Assembly (NCBI RefSeq): GCF_004522235.1
Contig: NZ_SDLT01000016.1
Coordinates: 62,001-126,000 of the forward strand
DNA from: Amycolatopsis nivea
GTDB lineage: Bacteria; Actinomycetota; Actinomycetes; Mycobacteriales; Pseudonocardiaceae
Direction of reading: 5' to 3'
Length of the DNA: 64,000 nucleotides
Shown here: piece by piece, positions 16,399 to 26,870 of the stretch
How the letters are laid out: each line of letters opens with the position of its first letter
Numbering within the stretch: the stretch's first letter is position 1
Position numbers and translations under genes: made by a program
Notes under the pieces: generated by a model
What the model was told of the DNA's origin: nothing
What the model saw: only the letters and a program-made list of their open reading frames with translations
The model's database searches: none

Positions 16399-19300
16399 GT
16401 GCGGCCTCCATGATCGCCTCGTTCACGTCCCGCCCGTCGCGTTCGGCTGCCACCTGAGCGGCGAGCACGCGCTTGTAGTCCTTCGGCATGACCTTGCCGA
16501 ACCGGTCGACCGCACTGTCCCAGTCCGCCAGCAAGGCCCGCGCGACGGCGGATTCCGTTTCGTTGTAGTGCTTTTCGATGGTTTCGCGGAGGAAGTCCAC
16601 GTCCGCGGTGTCCAGCGGGTCGATGTCGACCATCTCCGGGTTGACCCGGTGCGCCGGCAGGTCCAGCACGTACGCGACGCCGCCGGACATGCCTGCCGCG
16701 AAGTTGCGGCCGACCTTGCCCAGCACGACCATCCGGCCGCCGGTCATGTACTCGCCGCCGTGGTCGCCCACGCCCTCGACGACCGCCAGTGCGCCCGAGT
16801 TGCGCACGCAGAACCGCTCGCCGACCTGGCCGCGGATGAAGATCTCGCCGCTCGTGGCCCCGTACGCGATCACGTTGCCCGCGATGATGTGGTCTTCCGC
16901 GACGATCGGCGATTCCTTCGGCGGCCGCACGACGATCCGCCCGCCGGAGAGGCCCTTGCCGACGTAGTCGTTGCCGTCGCCGTAGAGCCGCAGCGTGATG
17001 CCCTTCGGCACGAACGCGCCGAACGACTGGCCCGCGGTGCCGGTGAAGGTGACGTCGATGGTGTCGTCGGGAAGGCCCTCGCCGCCCCACTTCTTGGTCA
17101 GCTCGGACCCGAGCATGGTGCCGACGGTGCGGTTCACGTTGCGCACCGGCAGTTCCAGCCGCACCTTGTCGCCCGCCGCCAGCGCGCCCTCGGCGAGCTG
17201 GATCAGCGTGTTGTCGAGCGCCTTGTCCAGCCCGTGGTCCTGCTTGACGGTCTGGTGCCGCACCGCGCGCGGCGGCAGCTCGGGCACGTGGAAGATCGGC
17301 GACAGGTCGAGCCCGGCGGCCTTCCAGTGGTCGACCGCCTTGCGCTTGTCGAGCAGCTCGGCGTGGCCCACGGCCTCCTCGACGGACCGGAAACCCAGCT
17401 CCGCCAGGTACTCCCGGACCTCCTGGGCGATGAACTCGAAGAAGTTCACCACGTACTCCGCCTTGCCGCTGAACTTCTCGCGCAGCTTCGGGTTCTGCGT
17501 CGCGACGCCCACCGGACAGGTGTCGAGGTGACAGACGCGCATCATGATGCAGCCCGACACCACCAGCGGCGCGGTCGCGAAACCGAACTCCTCGGCGCCG
17601 AGCAGCATCGCGATCATGACGTCGCGGCCGGTCTTGAGCTGGCCGTCGGTCTGCACCACGATCCGGTCGCGCAGCCGGTTGGCCAGCAGCGTCTGCTGCG
17701 TTTCGGCCAGGCCCAGCTCCCACGGTCCGCCCGCGTGCTTGATCGAGGACAGCGGCGAGGCGCCGGTGCCGCCGTCGTGGCCCGAGATCAGCACGACGTC
17801 CGCGTGCGCCTTGGACACGCCCGCCGCGACCGTGCCGACGCCGACCTCGGACACCAGCTTCACGTGGATGCGCGCGTCCGGGTTGGCGTTCTTGAGGTCG
17901 TGGATCAGCTGCGCCAGGTCCTCAATGGAATAGATGTCGTGGTGCGGCGGCGGGGAAATCAGCCCGACGCCCGGCGTGGAGTGCCGCGTCTTCGCGATCC
18001 ACGGGTACACCTTGCCGCCGGGCAGCTGCCCGCCCTCGCCGGGCTTCGCGCCCTGCGCCATCTTGATCTGGATGTCGTCGGAGTTCACCAGGTACTCGCT
18101 GGTGACGCCGAACCGGCCGCTCGCGACCTGCTTGACCGCGGAGCGGCGCTCCGGGTCGTACAGCCGCTCCGGGTCCTCGCCGCCCTCGCCGGTGTTCGAC
18201 TTGCCGCCGAGGCGGTTCATCGCGATCGCCAGCGTCTGGTGCATTTCCATCGAGATCGAGCCGTACGAGATGGCCCCGGTGGCGAACCGCTTCACGATCT
18301 CCGAAACCGGCTCGACCTCCTCGATCGGCACCGGCGTGCGGTCGCCGAACTTGAAGTCGAACAGCCCGCGCAGCGTCAGCAGCTTCTCGGCCTGGTCGTT
18401 GACCGCCTTCGTGTACTCCTTGAAGATGTCGTACTTCCCGGACCGCGTGGAGTGCTGCAGCTTGAACACCGTCTGCGGGTTGAACAGGTGCGGTTCGCCT
18501 TCGCGCCGCCACTGGTAGTCCGCGCCGGTTTCCAGCTCGCGGTGGCTGGCCCGGACGCCGTCGACCGGGAAGGCCCGCACGTGGCGCTGCGAAACCTCCT
18601 CGGCGAGCGTGTCGAAGCCGACGCCGCCGAGCCGGGAAGTGGTTCCGGTGAAACAGGTGTCGATCACCTCGGCGCCGAGGCCGACCGCCTCGAAGATCTG
18701 CGCGCCGGTGTAGGAGGCCACAGTGGACACGCCCATCTTGGACATGGTCTTGCGGACACCCTTGCCGAGCGCCTTGATCAGGTTCGTGGTGGCCTGCTTG
18801 GGAGTCACGCCCGGGATGAGGCCCCGGTGCGCCATCTCCTCGACCGTCGCCATCGCCAGGTACGGGTTCACCGCGGCCACGCCGTAGCCGACGAGCAGCG
18901 CGATGTGGTGCACCTCGCGCGCGTCGCCCGCCTCGACGATGAGGCCGACCTGCGTGCGCGTCTTCTCCCGCACCAGGTGGTGGTGCACCGCGCCGGTGAG
19001 CAGCAGCGACGGGATCGGCGCGTGGTCGGCGTCGACCCCGCGGTCGGATAGCACGATCAGCCGCGCGCCGTCCTCGATAGCCTCGGACACCTCGGCGCGG
19101 ATCTCGTCGAGCCGCTGCACCAGGGCGTCCCCGCCGCCGTTGACCTTGTACCGGCCCATGACGGTGACCGCCTGGAACTCCGGCAGGTCGCCGTCGTCGT
19201 TGACGTGCACCAGCTTCGCGAGCTGGTCGTTGTCCAGCACCGGGAACGGCAGCACGATCCGGCGGCAGGACGACGCGTCCGCGGCCAGCAGGTTCGGCTC

Positions 19301-20923
19301 CGCGCCGATCTGCGTGCCGAGCGCGGTCACCAGCTCCTCGCGGATCGCGTCCAGCGGCGGGTTGGTCACCTGGGCGAAAAGCTGGATGAAGTAGTCGAAC
19401 AACGGGCGCGAACCGGACGAAAGGGACGCCAGGGGCGAATCGTTGCCCATCGACCCGATCGGCTCCGCGCCGGTGCGGGCCATCGGCTCGAGGATGGTCT
19501 CCAGCTCTTCCTCGGTGTAGCCGAACGCCTGCTGGCGGCGCACGAGCGCGGCGTGCAGCGGGACCTCGCGGTCGCGTTCGGGCAGCTGCTCCAGGCGCAG
19601 CAGCCCGGCGTCGACCCATTCGTCGTACGGGTGCTCGGAAGCGAGCTGGCCCTTGATCTCCTCGTCCTCGACGATCCGGCCCGCGACGGTGTCCACGAGG
19701 AACATCCGGCCCGGCTCCAGCCGTCCCTTGCGGACGATCTTCGCCTGGTCCAGCTCCAGCACGCCGACCTCGCTGGCGAGCACCACGAGTCCGTCGTCGG
19801 TGACCCAGTAGCGGCCCGGGCGCAGGCCGTTGCGGTCCAGCACCGCGCCGATCTGCGCGCCGTCGGTGAACGCCACCAGCGCCGGCCCGTCCCACGGCTC
19901 CATGAGCGTGGAGTGGAACTCGTAGAAGGCGCGGCGCGCGGGGTCCATTTCCTGATGGTTCTCCCAGGCCTCCGGGATCATCATCAGCACCGAATGCGGC
20001 AGCGAACGGCCGCCGAGGTGGAGCAGCTCCAGCACCTCGTCGAAGGAGGCCGAGTCGCTCGCGCCGCGCGTGATGACCGGGTAGATCCGCTTGAGGTCGC
20101 CCGGGATCAGGTCGGTCTCGAGCAGCGCCTCGCGGGCGTCCATCCAGTTGCGGTTGCCCTTGAGCGTGTTGATCTCGCCGTTGTGCGCCACGTAGCGGTA
20201 CGGGTGCGCGAGCGGCCACGACGGGAAAGTGTTGGTGGAGAAGCGGGAGTGCACCAGGCCGATGGCGCTCGTCACGCGCTCGTCGGTGAGGTCGAGGAAG
20301 AACTTCTCGACCTGCGGCTCGGTCAGCATTCCCTTGTAGACGATCGTGCGCGAGGACAGCGACGGGAAGTAAACGTCGTCCTCGACCAGCTCGTGCTCGG
20401 CGCGCTTGCGCACGCAGAAGGCGGCGCGCTCGAGGGCGAGGCCGTCGAGGTTGTCCTTGTGCCCGGCCAGGAACAGCTGGGTGAAGTGCGGCATGGTCTG
20501 CGCCGCGGTCGGGCCGCAGTGCGCGGTGTCGACCGGCAGCTCGCGCCAGCCCACCACGCGCATGTCCTCCTCGGCGGCGATCCGCTCGATGGTGGTCATG
20601 GCGCGGCCGCGGCTCTTTTCGTCCTGCGGCAGGAACGCGGTGCCGACGGCGTAGCTGCCTTCGGCCGGCAGCTCGAACCCGGCGACCTCGCGGTAGAACG
20701 CGTCCGGCACCTGGATGAGCAGGCCCGCGCCGTCCCCGGTGTCCGGTTCCGCCCCGCGTGCCCCGCGATGTTCCAGATTTTTCAGCGCGACAAGGGCTTT
20801 CGCCACGATCTGATGGTCTCGGCGACCGGTCAGGTCCGCGACGAACGCCACCCCGCAGGCATCGTGCTCGTAGGCGGGGTCGTACAGGCCGTCGGTGGCC
20901 GGGGTGCTCGAACGGTGGGTCAC
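16391..20923 (-). CDS. gltB: Glutamate synthase large subunit
   Basis: GltB hydrolyses glutamine and passes ammonia to 2-oxoglutarate, making two glutamates. The 1510-residue protein begins with a short propeptide. Cys23 in HDACGVAF would become the N-terminal nucleophile of the class-II glutaminase domain. The central domain and FMN synthase domain follow, with [10 protein letters not shown] and the 3Fe-4S cysteines in [14 protein letters not shown]-terminal beta-helix is rich in Gly and Val ([20 protein letters not shown]). The start is GTG 20921-20923. A 561-base gap upstream could hold nitrogen-responsive control, though I found no clear GlnR box. Confidence 0.97.
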   Translation of the reverse strand: MTHRSSTPATDGLYDPAYEHDACGVAFVADLTGRRDHQIVAKALVALKNLEHRGARGAEPDTGDGAGLLIQVPDAFYREVAGFELPAEGSYAVGTAFLPQDEKSRGRAMTTIERIAAEEDMRVVGWRELPVDTAHCGPTAAQTMPHFTQLFLAGHKDNLDGLALERAAFCVRKRAEHELVEDDVYFPSLSSRTIVYKGMLTEPQVEKFFLDLTDERVTSAIGLVHSRFSTNTFPSWPLAHPYRYVAHNGEINTLKGNRNWMDAREALLETDLIPGDLKRIYPVITRGASDSASFDEVLELLHLGGRSLPHSVLMMIPEAWENHQEMDPARRAFYEFHSTLMEPWDGPALVAFTDGAQIGAVLDRNGLRPGRYWVTDDGLVVLASEVGVLELDQAKIVRKGRLEPGRMFLVDTVAGRIVEDEEIKGQLASEHPYDEWVDAGLLRLEQLPERDREVPLHAALVRRQQAFGYTEEELETILEPMARTGAEPIGSMGNDSPLASLSSGSRPLFDYFIQLFAQVTNPPLDAIREELVTALGTQIGAEPNLLAADASSCRRIVLPFPVLDNDQLAKLVHVNDDGDLPEFQAVTVMGRYKVNGGGDALVQRLDEIRAEVSEAIEDGARLIVLSDRGVDADHAPIPSLLLTGAVHHHLVREKTRTQVGLIVEAGDAREVHHIALLVGYGVAAVNPYLAMATVEEMAHRGLIPGVTPKQATTNLIKALGKGVRKTMSKMGVSTVASYTGAQIFEAVGLGAEVIDTCFTGTTSRLGGVGFDTLAEEVSQRHVRAFPVDGVRASHRELETGADYQWRREGEPHLFNPQTVFKLQHSTRSGKYDIFKEYTKAVNDQAEKLLTLRGLFDFKFGDRTPVPIEEVEPVSEIVKRFATGAISYGSISMEMHQTLAIAMNRLGGKSNTGEGGEDPERLYDPERRSAVKQVASGRFGVTSEYLVNSDDIQIKMAQGAKPGEGGQLPGGKVYPWIAKTRHSTPGVGLISPPPHHDIYSIEDLAQLIHDLKNANPDARIHVKLVSEVGVGTVAAGVSKAHADVVLISGHDGGTGASPLSSIKHAGGPWELGLAETQQTLLANRLRDRIVVQTDGQLKTGRDVMIAMLLGAEEFGFATAPLVVSGCIMMRVCHLDTCPVGVATQNPKLREKFSGKAEYVVNFFEFIAQEVREYLAELGFRSVEEAVGHAELLDKRKAVDHWKAAGLDLSPIFHVPELPPRAVRHQTVKQDHGLDKALDNTLIQLAEGALAAGDKVRLELPVRNVNRTVGTMLGSELTKKWGGEGLPDDTIDVTFTGTAGQSFGAFVPKGITLRLYGDGNDYVGKGLSGGRIVVRPPKESPIVAEDHIIAGNVIAYGATSGEIFIRGQVGERFCVRNSGALAVVEGVGDHGGEYMTGGRMVVLGKVGRNFAAGMSGGVAYVLDLPAHRVNPEMVDIDPLDTADVDFLRETIEKHYNETESAVARALLADWDSAVDRFGKVMPKDYKRVLAAQVAAERDGRDVNEAIMEAAHG

Positions 20924-21484
20924 GGCTGGCCGCCTCCCAAGGCGTTGGCGCGGGTTCTTTCACTCCGAAAGGGGGTTCATCACTGAACCGGTTAACGAAG
21001 TGGTCCGAAACCGCGATGGTCAGTCGAGAAGGGAAACCATCCGGTGCCTCCGCTGTCGCGAGGCGCGGCACTGCGTCGCGATGCGTGGCTGACCGCGGCC
21101 GGTCGACGACCGGGCCGGGTGCCGGATGGTTTGTCACCGCACGGCGATGGGCGGCGGAAAAAGTTCTGCACGTCGCTGTACAGGCACACGCGCCGGGGTC
21201 GGTCAGCCTGTGTGGTGGGGGCCAGCCGGGGCGCGTGGTGGTGACTCCCGGGTTCGCCGGGTCTTATGACGATAGTGTGAATTCGCTGTGATCGACATAC
21301 GTCATCGCGCTCTCGTGGGAAAGGCCACGCATACGTTGACGCCCTCCGGGGTACTCCCATATGTCGGGCCGTCTCTCCCGCCACGCGGTCAGCGAAGCCG
21401 TTGACCTGCGTAAACCTGTCTGCCTGCCGGGTGTCAACCCCGCGTTCAAGGCTGGTTGACTGGGGGTCATGAGGGGGAGCGCCG
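20924..21484. other. Gene-free region between gltB and the YigZ family gene
   Basis: These 561 bases lie between divergent genes and must hold both promoters. Open frames cross it, but none has a ribosome site with family-like sequence. I see no convincing riboswitch, GlnR box or long inverted repeat. A CCGGTTAACG stretch near 20990 and an A-rich patch (GGAAAAAG, near 21163) are the only low-GC spots. Confidence 0.5.
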
Positions 21485-22111
21485 ATGACTGATCGTTATC
21501 TGTCCGTGGCAGTGACCGGGCTGCACGAGATCGAAATACGGCGTTCACGGTTCCTGTGCGCGCTCGCTCCGGTGGGCGACGAAGCGGCCGCGCGGGAGAT
21601 CATTTCGGCCCGCCGGCGCGCGGAGCCCGCGGCGCGGCACCACTGTCACGCGTTCGTCCTCGGCCCGGACGGCCGTACTCAGCGCTCCAGCGACGACGGC
21701 GAGCCCGCCGGGACGGCCGGGGTGCCGATGCTGGAGGTCTTGCGCCGCCGCGAGGTCACCGACACGGTCGCGGTGGTGTCGCGGCATTTCGGCGGAGTGC
21801 TGCTCGGCGCGGGCGGGTTGATCCGCGCGTACGGCCAAGCGGTGTCGGACGCGCTCGACGTGGTAGGCCTGGTGGAGTACCGGCGATTGCGGCTGTTCGA
21901 CGTAACTATGGACTACACCCGGGCGGGCCGCTTCGAAAACGATCTCCGCGCGTCGCCGTACGTGCTGCACGGGACACGCTTCGAAGCGGCGGCGCACTTC
22001 GAGGTCGGGCTCGCTCCCGGCGAGGAAGACCGGTTCAGCGGCTGGCTCGCCGACCTCACCGGCGGCGAGGCTGTCGCGGCCGAGCTGGGGGAGGAGTGGG
22101 TGCGCGGGTAG
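21485..22111 (+). CDS. YigZ/IMPACT family protein (UPF0029)
   Basis: The 208-residue cytoplasmic protein has the N-terminal IMPACT fold signature: EIEIRRSRFLCALAPV, HHCHAFVLGPDGRTQRSSDDGEPAGTAG split over residues 49-76, and VSRHFGGVLLGAGGLIRAYG. A C-terminal ferredoxin-like DUF1949 domain follows. The family is linked to translation control and nucleotide/RNA binding, but the bacterial role is not settled. ATG 21485 follows GGGGAG. It stands alone, convergent with a small gene 22 bases further on. Confidence 0.9.
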   Translation: MTDRYLSVAVTGLHEIEIRRSRFLCALAPVGDEAAAREIISARRRAEPAARHHCHAFVLGPDGRTQRSSDDGEPAGTAGVPMLEVLRRREVTDTVAVVSRHFGGVLLGAGGLIRAYGQAVSDALDVVGLVEYRRLRLFDVTMDYTRAGRFENDLRASPYVLHGTRFEAAAHFEVGLAPGEEDRFSGWLADLTGGEAVAAELGEEWVRG

Positions 22112-22133
22112 CCCCCGGCTCAGGCCCCGAAGA

Positions 22134-22388
22134 TCAAGCTGCGACGGGCTTTCCGTCCAGCGCCCGCGCCCCGGCCTCGGTGAGCACCGCGCGCACCCGC
22201 GCGCCGCACGCTCCGTCCTCGGCGGGTTCGATCAGGCCCTTGCGGACGAGGTCGCGGACCGTGCCCTGGTCGCAGAGGCTCAGCCCGTCGACGAACAGGT
22301 CCGGTTCACAGCTGCAGCTGATTTCCGCGTGCCCCTCGGCGACGGCACGCAGGGTTGCCCGCTCCCGATGGTTCAACTCGGCAGTCAC
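22134..22388 (-). CDS. Small winged-helix-like protein, 84 residues
   Basis: I do not recognise a named family. The product has an N-terminal helix (LNHRERATLRAVAEG) followed by a Cys-rich ISCSCEPDLFVDG. Then come LSLCDQGTVRDLVRKGLIEPA and AVLTEAGARALDG, which looks like a small MarR/ArsR-like winged helix with a possible metal site from the four cysteines. GTG 22386-22388 follows a strong GGAGGA site, which supports a real gene despite the size. Confidence 0.75.
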   Translation of the reverse strand: MTAELNHRERATLRAVAEGHAEISCSCEPDLFVDGLSLCDQGTVRDLVRKGLIEPAEDGACGARVRAVLTEAGARALDGKPVAA

Positions 22389-22520
22389 GGCGGTTCCTCC
22401 TTCTGTCCCGGCCCCTGGTGTACCCCGGGAACGGTTCCAGTGTCCGTCGCGATTGCCGGGTTGTCGCGTATTTCACTCCTTTTTACGGGGGTATGTCGCG
22501 GGGTAGTCCGGGGGTACCCC

Positions 22521-23438
22521 TCATACGCCCCACCATGCGTCGGCGAGGGAGACGAAAGTAGGTTCTCGCGGCGCCGGGAGCACGTCGAGGTACCAGCGAA
22601 AGTCGCTGTACACGTGCAGAAGCGTGTACGCGAGGCAACGGCGGGAGAAGTCCGGGCCGAGCTCTGCCGGATGGTAACCGTAAGCGAGCAGAAGACTCCG
22701 CAGAAATGCCGAGTCGCCGCTCGAAACGAACAAGCCGACCGCCGCGAACTCGTATTCCGGCGCGCCGCGCATCGCGGGTTCGAAATCGAACAGGCCGGAC
22801 AGCTGCCAGCCATCCCCTTCGCGGGTGACCATCAGATGGTCGCGCATGACTTCGGTGTGCAACGGCACCGTTTGCGGCGTGCCCAGATCGACCGAGTCGA
22901 CGAAGTCCGGGAGCTGGGCCAGCCAGTGTTCGTCCAATGTGGTCTTGCGGTGGTGGTCGACCAGTTTTTCGCGTTGCCCGGCAAGGAACGCGGCCCAGTC
23001 CGGGGGAGCGAGCACGGACAACACCGGGTCGTTCACCGAGTGCAAGGTGGACAGGGCTTCGCCGATCTTCGGGGCGAGCGCGAGTTTGTCCGCTGTGGAC
23101 AGTTCGGGCCAGACCTGCTTCAGCGGGCGCCCGCGCAGCCGTTCCATCACGACGTAACCCCAGTCGTCGCGGGTTCCGGCGTGCACGACGCCCGGGGTCG
23201 GGACGGGAAGCTTGCCGTGCAGGACTTCCAGCATGGTGCGTTCGGTGGTCAGCTCGTCCAGGTGCACCGGCGGATAGAGCTTCAGGACGAGCTGGTCGCC
23301 GACGGCGTACACCGGCAGGGAACCGTCGTCGAAGGGCACGGGTTCGCCGGGTTCGCCCAGCGAGCGGAGAAGGTCTCGTACCGCGGGCAGCAGGCCTTCG
23401 CGGGTCAGCTGGTCGGGCTCGGTGGCGGACGGGAACAT
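22521..23438 (-). CDS. Aminoglycoside-phosphotransferase-like protein with altered catalytic loop
   Basis: The 305-residue protein has the APH/choline-kinase fold: an N-lobe with LVLKLYPP (Lys) and a C-lobe with LRGRPLKQVW, LHTEVMRDHLMV and LFDFEPAMRGAPEYEFAAVG. The usual Brenner motif HGDxxxxN reads HTEVMRDH, so the catalytic Asp is Glu and the metal-binding Asn is His; the DFG-like Asp is kept. It may phosphorylate an unusual substrate or be catalytically weak. ATG 23436-23438 gives the family-length start. The substrate is unknown. Confidence 0.8.
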   Translation of the reverse strand: MFPSATEPDQLTREGLLPAVRDLLRSLGEPGEPVPFDDGSLPVYAVGDQLVLKLYPPVHLDELTTERTMLEVLHGKLPVPTPGVVHAGTRDDWGYVVMERLRGRPLKQVWPELSTADKLALAPKIGEALSTLHSVNDPVLSVLAPPDWAAFLAGQREKLVDHHRKTTLDEHWLAQLPDFVDSVDLGTPQTVPLHTEVMRDHLMVTREGDGWQLSGLFDFEPAMRGAPEYEFAAVGLFVSSGDSAFLRSLLLAYGYHPAELGPDFSRRCLAYTLLHVYSDFRWYLDVLPAPREPTFVSLADAWWGV

Positions 23439-23478
23439 ACGCCGACGGTATCGGCGCCCCTTCCGCCGCTGTAGCGAA

Positions 23479-24045
23479 TTACTTGCTGCGTTCGAGCAGG
23501 GTGCGCACGGCCGGGCCGATAAGCCGCTCGACCTCGTGGGCGGGCGCGGTGGCGAGCGGGTCCTTGCGGGTGATCGAGCGGACCAGCCCGATGCCGAGCA
23601 GCCAGGCCATCGCGAGGTCGGCGCGCAGTTCGGCGTCCGGCGCATCGGTGAGGCCGGACAGCGCGCGGGTGTACTCAGCGTCGAGCTGCGCGCGCAGCGC
23701 CTCGTCGGCGCGGTCGGTGCCGGAGGACCGCAGGTAGGTCTCGATCGAACGGGACGCCGAGTCGTCGCGTTCGAGCAGGCTCCGCAGCGCCGCGGTGAAC
23801 AGCCGTTCGGGCGGGGTCGTCTCGACCTGGGCCAGGCCGCCGCGCGCCATCACGTGCTCGAACAACGCGTCCTTGCTGCCGAAGTACCGGAACAGCAACG
23901 CCTGGTTGACGCCCGCGCGGTGCGCGATGTCGCGCACCGTCGTGCGGTCGAAGCCGCGGTCGGCGAACAGTTCGGCCGCGGCGTCCAGCAGCGCGGCCTT
24001 GGTCGCCGTCGCGTCGCGTTTGCGCGAAGGCTGGTCCGCGGCCAT
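23479..24045 (-). CDS. TetR-family repressor
   Basis: The 188-residue product starts with a TetR helix-turn-helix (KAALLDAAAELFADRGFDRTTVRDIAHRAG, residues 16-45, then LFRYFGSKDALFEHV) and a variable ligand domain. The frame begins at ATG 24045. It lies 70 bases downstream of the P450 gene on the same strand and may control it. The gap holds a direct repeat of CTGGTGTGCG, which could be part of its operator. Confidence 0.9.
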   Translation of the reverse strand: MAADQPSRKRDATATKAALLDAAAELFADRGFDRTTVRDIAHRAGVNQALLFRYFGSKDALFEHVMARGGLAQVETTPPERLFTAALRSLLERDDSASRSIETYLRSSGTDRADEALRAQLDAEYTRALSGLTDAPDAELRADLAMAWLLGIGLVRSITRKDPLATAPAHEVERLIGPAVRTLLERSK

Positions 24046-24115
24046 CGGTTCCCCCTGGTGTGCGCTGGTGTGCGCGACGAGGTTAACCCGAGTGGCCGCG
24101 GATCGGCCGGACGAA

Positions 24116-25324
24116 CTACGCGGACCAGGCGACAGGCAGCTCCTCGGGACCGTAGACGAGCGTGTTGTGCTTGTAGGCCAAAGCTTCCTTCGGCACGGCG
24201 AGTCGCAGGTCGGGCACGCGGCGGAACAACGCGGTCAATGCTTCCTGCATTTCGACCCGGGCGAGTTGCTGTCCGATGCATTGGTGCGCGCCGAACCCGA
24301 AGGCGACATGCGTGCGCGGCGATTCGCGGGTGAAGTCCAGCCGGTCGGCGTTCGGGTACCGGTCCTCGTCGCGGTTGGCCGAGTTCAGCGCGGCGATCAG
24401 CCAGTCGCCCGCGGCGATCGTCTGGCCGCCGACCTTGACCTCTTCGGTGGCATACCGCAGCACCCCGAACTGCACGACCGAGAGGTACCGGAGCAGTTCC
24501 TCGACCGCGCGCGGCGGGTCGGCGAGGGCCTGCGCGCGCTGCTCCGGGTGTTCCATCAGCACGAGCGCGCTGAGCGCGATCATGTTGGCGGTGGTTTCGT
24601 GCCCGGCCACGAGAAGGCTGAGGCCGAGCATGATCAGCTCGTCCAGGTCGAGCGCTTCCCCGGACGCCTCGGCGCGGACGATGAGCTTGCTGAACAGGTC
24701 CTCCTGCGGGTCTTGCTGCTTGCCGGCGACCAGCGCGCCCAGGTAGCCGGCCAGTTCGTGGAACGCCTGGTCCGTGGTGCCCGCGTCCTGGTCGGTGCTG
24801 ACCAGCAGGCTGCTCTGGCGCTGGAACAGCTCGCGGTCGGCGTACGGGACGCCGAGCAGTTCGCAGATCGCCAGCGACGGGATCGGCAGTGCGAAGTCCT
24901 GGACCAGGTCGGCGCGGCCGGGCTTGGCCAGCATCGCGTCGAGGTGCCGTTCGACCTGCTCGCGGACGTACTCGCGCAGCCGCTCCACCCGCCGCACGGT
25001 GAACTCCGCGACGACCATCTTGCGCAGCCGGGAATGCTCCGCGCCGTCGAGCTGGATGATCGAACCCGGGTCGACCTCGTCGTACGGGTCCAGATCGGCT
25101 TTGACGTGCGCCGACGAGGCTCCGCGCGAGCTGAGCGCCGGGTCGGCGAGCACGGCGCGGACGTCGTCGTAACGGGTGACCAGCCAGGTCTCGAACCCGG
25201 CCGGGCAGCGGATCCGCGACACCGGCGAGGTCTCCCGCAACGCGGCGTACTCGGCGGGCGGGTCGAACGGGCAGCCGGCCGGGCGGTCGGTCGGAAGGGC
25301 CGGGGTCTCGGACGGGGTGGGCAT
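24116..25324 (-). CDS. Cytochrome P450 (class I bacterial type)
   Basis: The 402-residue soluble P450 has the I-helix oxygen motif AGHETTANM, an ExxR in the K helix (EELLRYL), and the heme-binding loop FGFGAHQCIGQQLARVE with the Cys ligand. N-terminal GCPFDPPAEYAALRE is typical of actinobacterial CYP105/107-like enzymes. It needs a ferredoxin and reductase; neither is adjacent, though a 3Fe-4S-type ferredoxin lies at 34.8 kb. ATG 25322-25324 was chosen for the typical length. The substrate is unknown. A TetR gene follows on the same strand. Confidence 0.94.
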   Translation of the reverse strand: MPTPSETPALPTDRPAGCPFDPPAEYAALRETSPVSRIRCPAGFETWLVTRYDDVRAVLADPALSSRGASSAHVKADLDPYDEVDPGSIIQLDGAEHSRLRKMVVAEFTVRRVERLREYVREQVERHLDAMLAKPGRADLVQDFALPIPSLAICELLGVPYADRELFQRQSSLLVSTDQDAGTTDQAFHELAGYLGALVAGKQQDPQEDLFSKLIVRAEASGEALDLDELIMLGLSLLVAGHETTANMIALSALVLMEHPEQRAQALADPPRAVEELLRYLSVVQFGVLRYATEEVKVGGQTIAAGDWLIAALNSANRDEDRYPNADRLDFTRESPRTHVAFGFGAHQCIGQQLARVEMQEALTALFRRVPDLRLAVPKEALAYKHNTLVYGPEELPVAWSA

Positions 25325-25451
25325 GCGGATGGCGCCTTTCCTCCGGCAGTGCGGGCATCTTCCACTCTGGAGACGCCCGCACCGGCATGGGGCCGTTGAT
25401 CGGGATAGGCGACGGAAGGACCACACCTCTGCCCGATTCACCATTGCCCGG

Positions 25452-26870
25452 TTAGACCGGTTCGGCGAGCGGCTCGTCGGCGAAACGGCGGGCGACCCGT
25501 TCCGCTCCTGCTTGCGCCCAGGCCGTGGTGGCGAGGACGGCGAGCGCGATGATCAGCGTGGTCCCGCCCGCGACCGCCCACCACGCCGTGGCGTATCCGG
25601 TGAGCGGGGTGGCCGCGGCGGCGAGGATGGTGCCTGCGACGGCGACGCCGAGGGTCTGCCCGACCTGCCGGGAGGTGGACGCGACCGCGGCGGCGACCCC
25701 GGCCTGGGAGCGGGGCATGCCGCTGACCGCGGCGTTGGTGATGGGCGGGTTCAGCAGCCCGAAGCCGAGGCCGAACACGCCGTACGCGATCGCGAGGATC
25801 CACAGCGGCGTGGTCGCGGACGCGGTGGTGAGCAGGACGGCGACGACGGTCATCGAGATCCCCGCGGTCAGCAGCGGAATCCGCGCGCCGCGCGTGGCGA
25901 CCAGGCGGCCGGACAACGGCGCGGCGATCGTCACGGCCACGGCGGTCGGCAGCAACATCAGACCGGATTGCAGTGCCGACAGCCCGCGCACGTCCTGGAG
26001 GTACAGCGGCGACAGGAACAGGAACGTGCCGAACGCGGCGAGCCCGCAGACCGCGCTGATCGTGGCCGACGAGAACGGCGCGCTCCGGAAGAACCGCAGC
26101 TGGACCAGCGGTTCCCGGCGGCGGAGTTCCCAGCGGATCAGCGCGAACAAGGCGAGTACGCCGAGCCCGGCCATGCCGAGGATCGCTGGTGAGCCCCAGC
26201 CGAGCCGCTGGCCTTCGATCGCCGCGGTCACCACTGAGCCGAGCAGGACCACGACCAGCACCTGTCCCACCGGATCCGGCCGGCGCGGGTGCGGGGCCTG
26301 CGATTCCGGCACGTAGCGCGCGGTCAGCACGAGCGCCGCGACGACCACCGGCACGTTGACCCAGAAAATCGCCCGCCAGCCGATGCTCTCGGTCAGCACG
26401 CCGCCGAGCACCGGTCCGACGCCCAGCGAGATCCCGACGATCGACCCCCACACCCCGATCGCGCGCGCCCGCTCGCCGGGGTCGGCGAAGACGTTCGTGA
26501 TGATCGACATCGCGACCGGGTTCAGCATCGCGCCGCCGAGCGCCTGCACGACGCGCGCGGCGACCAGCCAGCCGATCGACGGGGCCACGCTGCACAGCAG
26601 CGAACCGAGTCCGAAAAGGACCAACCCGGCCTGGAAGGTTCGCTTGCGCCCCAACCGGTCCCCGGTGGCCCCGGCGAGCATGAGGAAACAGGCGATGACG
26701 AGCGTGTAGGAGTCGATCGTCCATTGCAGACCGTTGATCGACGCGCCGAGGTCGGTGCGGATGACCGGGAGCGCGACGTTGACGATGGTGTTGTCCATCG
26801 CGACGACCAGGATGCTGGAGCAGAGGATGGCGAGAATGCCGAAGCGGCCGCGTGCGGTGTCGGCTCCCAT
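25452..26870 (-). CDS. DHA2-type MFS efflux transporter (EmrB/QacA-like)
   Basis: The 472-residue protein has about 14 membrane segments. It carries MDNTIVNVALPVI in TM1, GDRLGRKRTFQAG in loop 2-3, RVVQALGGAMLNPVAMS in TM4 and the antiporter motif C form GVGPVLGGVLTE in TM5. DHA2 proteins export drugs by proton antiport. Its ATG directly abuts the stop of the flavin monooxygenase gene (no spacer), so both come from one MarR-controlled transcript. A detoxify-and-export module is the simplest reading. Confidence 0.93.
   Translation of the reverse strand: MGADTARGRFGILAILCSSILVVAMDNTIVNVALPVIRTDLGASINGLQWTIDSYTLVIACFLMLAGATGDRLGRKRTFQAGLVLFGLGSLLCSVAPSIGWLVAARVVQALGGAMLNPVAMSIITNVFADPGERARAIGVWGSIVGISLGVGPVLGGVLTESIGWRAIFWVNVPVVVAALVLTARYVPESQAPHPRRPDPVGQVLVVVLLGSVVTAAIEGQRLGWGSPAILGMAGLGVLALFALIRWELRRREPLVQLRFFRSAPFSSATISAVCGLAAFGTFLFLSPLYLQDVRGLSALQSGLMLLPTAVAVTIAAPLSGRLVATRGARIPLLTAGISMTVVAVLLTTASATTPLWILAIAYGVFGLGFGLLNPPITNAAVSGMPRSQAGVAAAVASTSRQVGQTLGVAVAGTILAAAATPLTGYATAWWAVAGGTTLIIALAVLATTAWAQAGAERVARRFADEPLAEPV

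Noticed and set aside
15379-20986. Long plus-strand frames opposite gltD and gltB
   Set aside because: They mirror two highly conserved genes and encode Arg/Val/His-rich sequence without family motifs, the usual by-product of high-GC DNA.
17922-21137. 1071-residue minus-strand frame overlapping gltB
   Set aside because: It is the wrong frame of gltB and gives Arg/Gly/Pro-rich nonsense.
20992-21384. 130-residue minus-strand frame upstream of gltB
   Set aside because: No ribosome site at its start and a random-looking Arg/Pro/Ser-rich product; I treat the region as regulatory.
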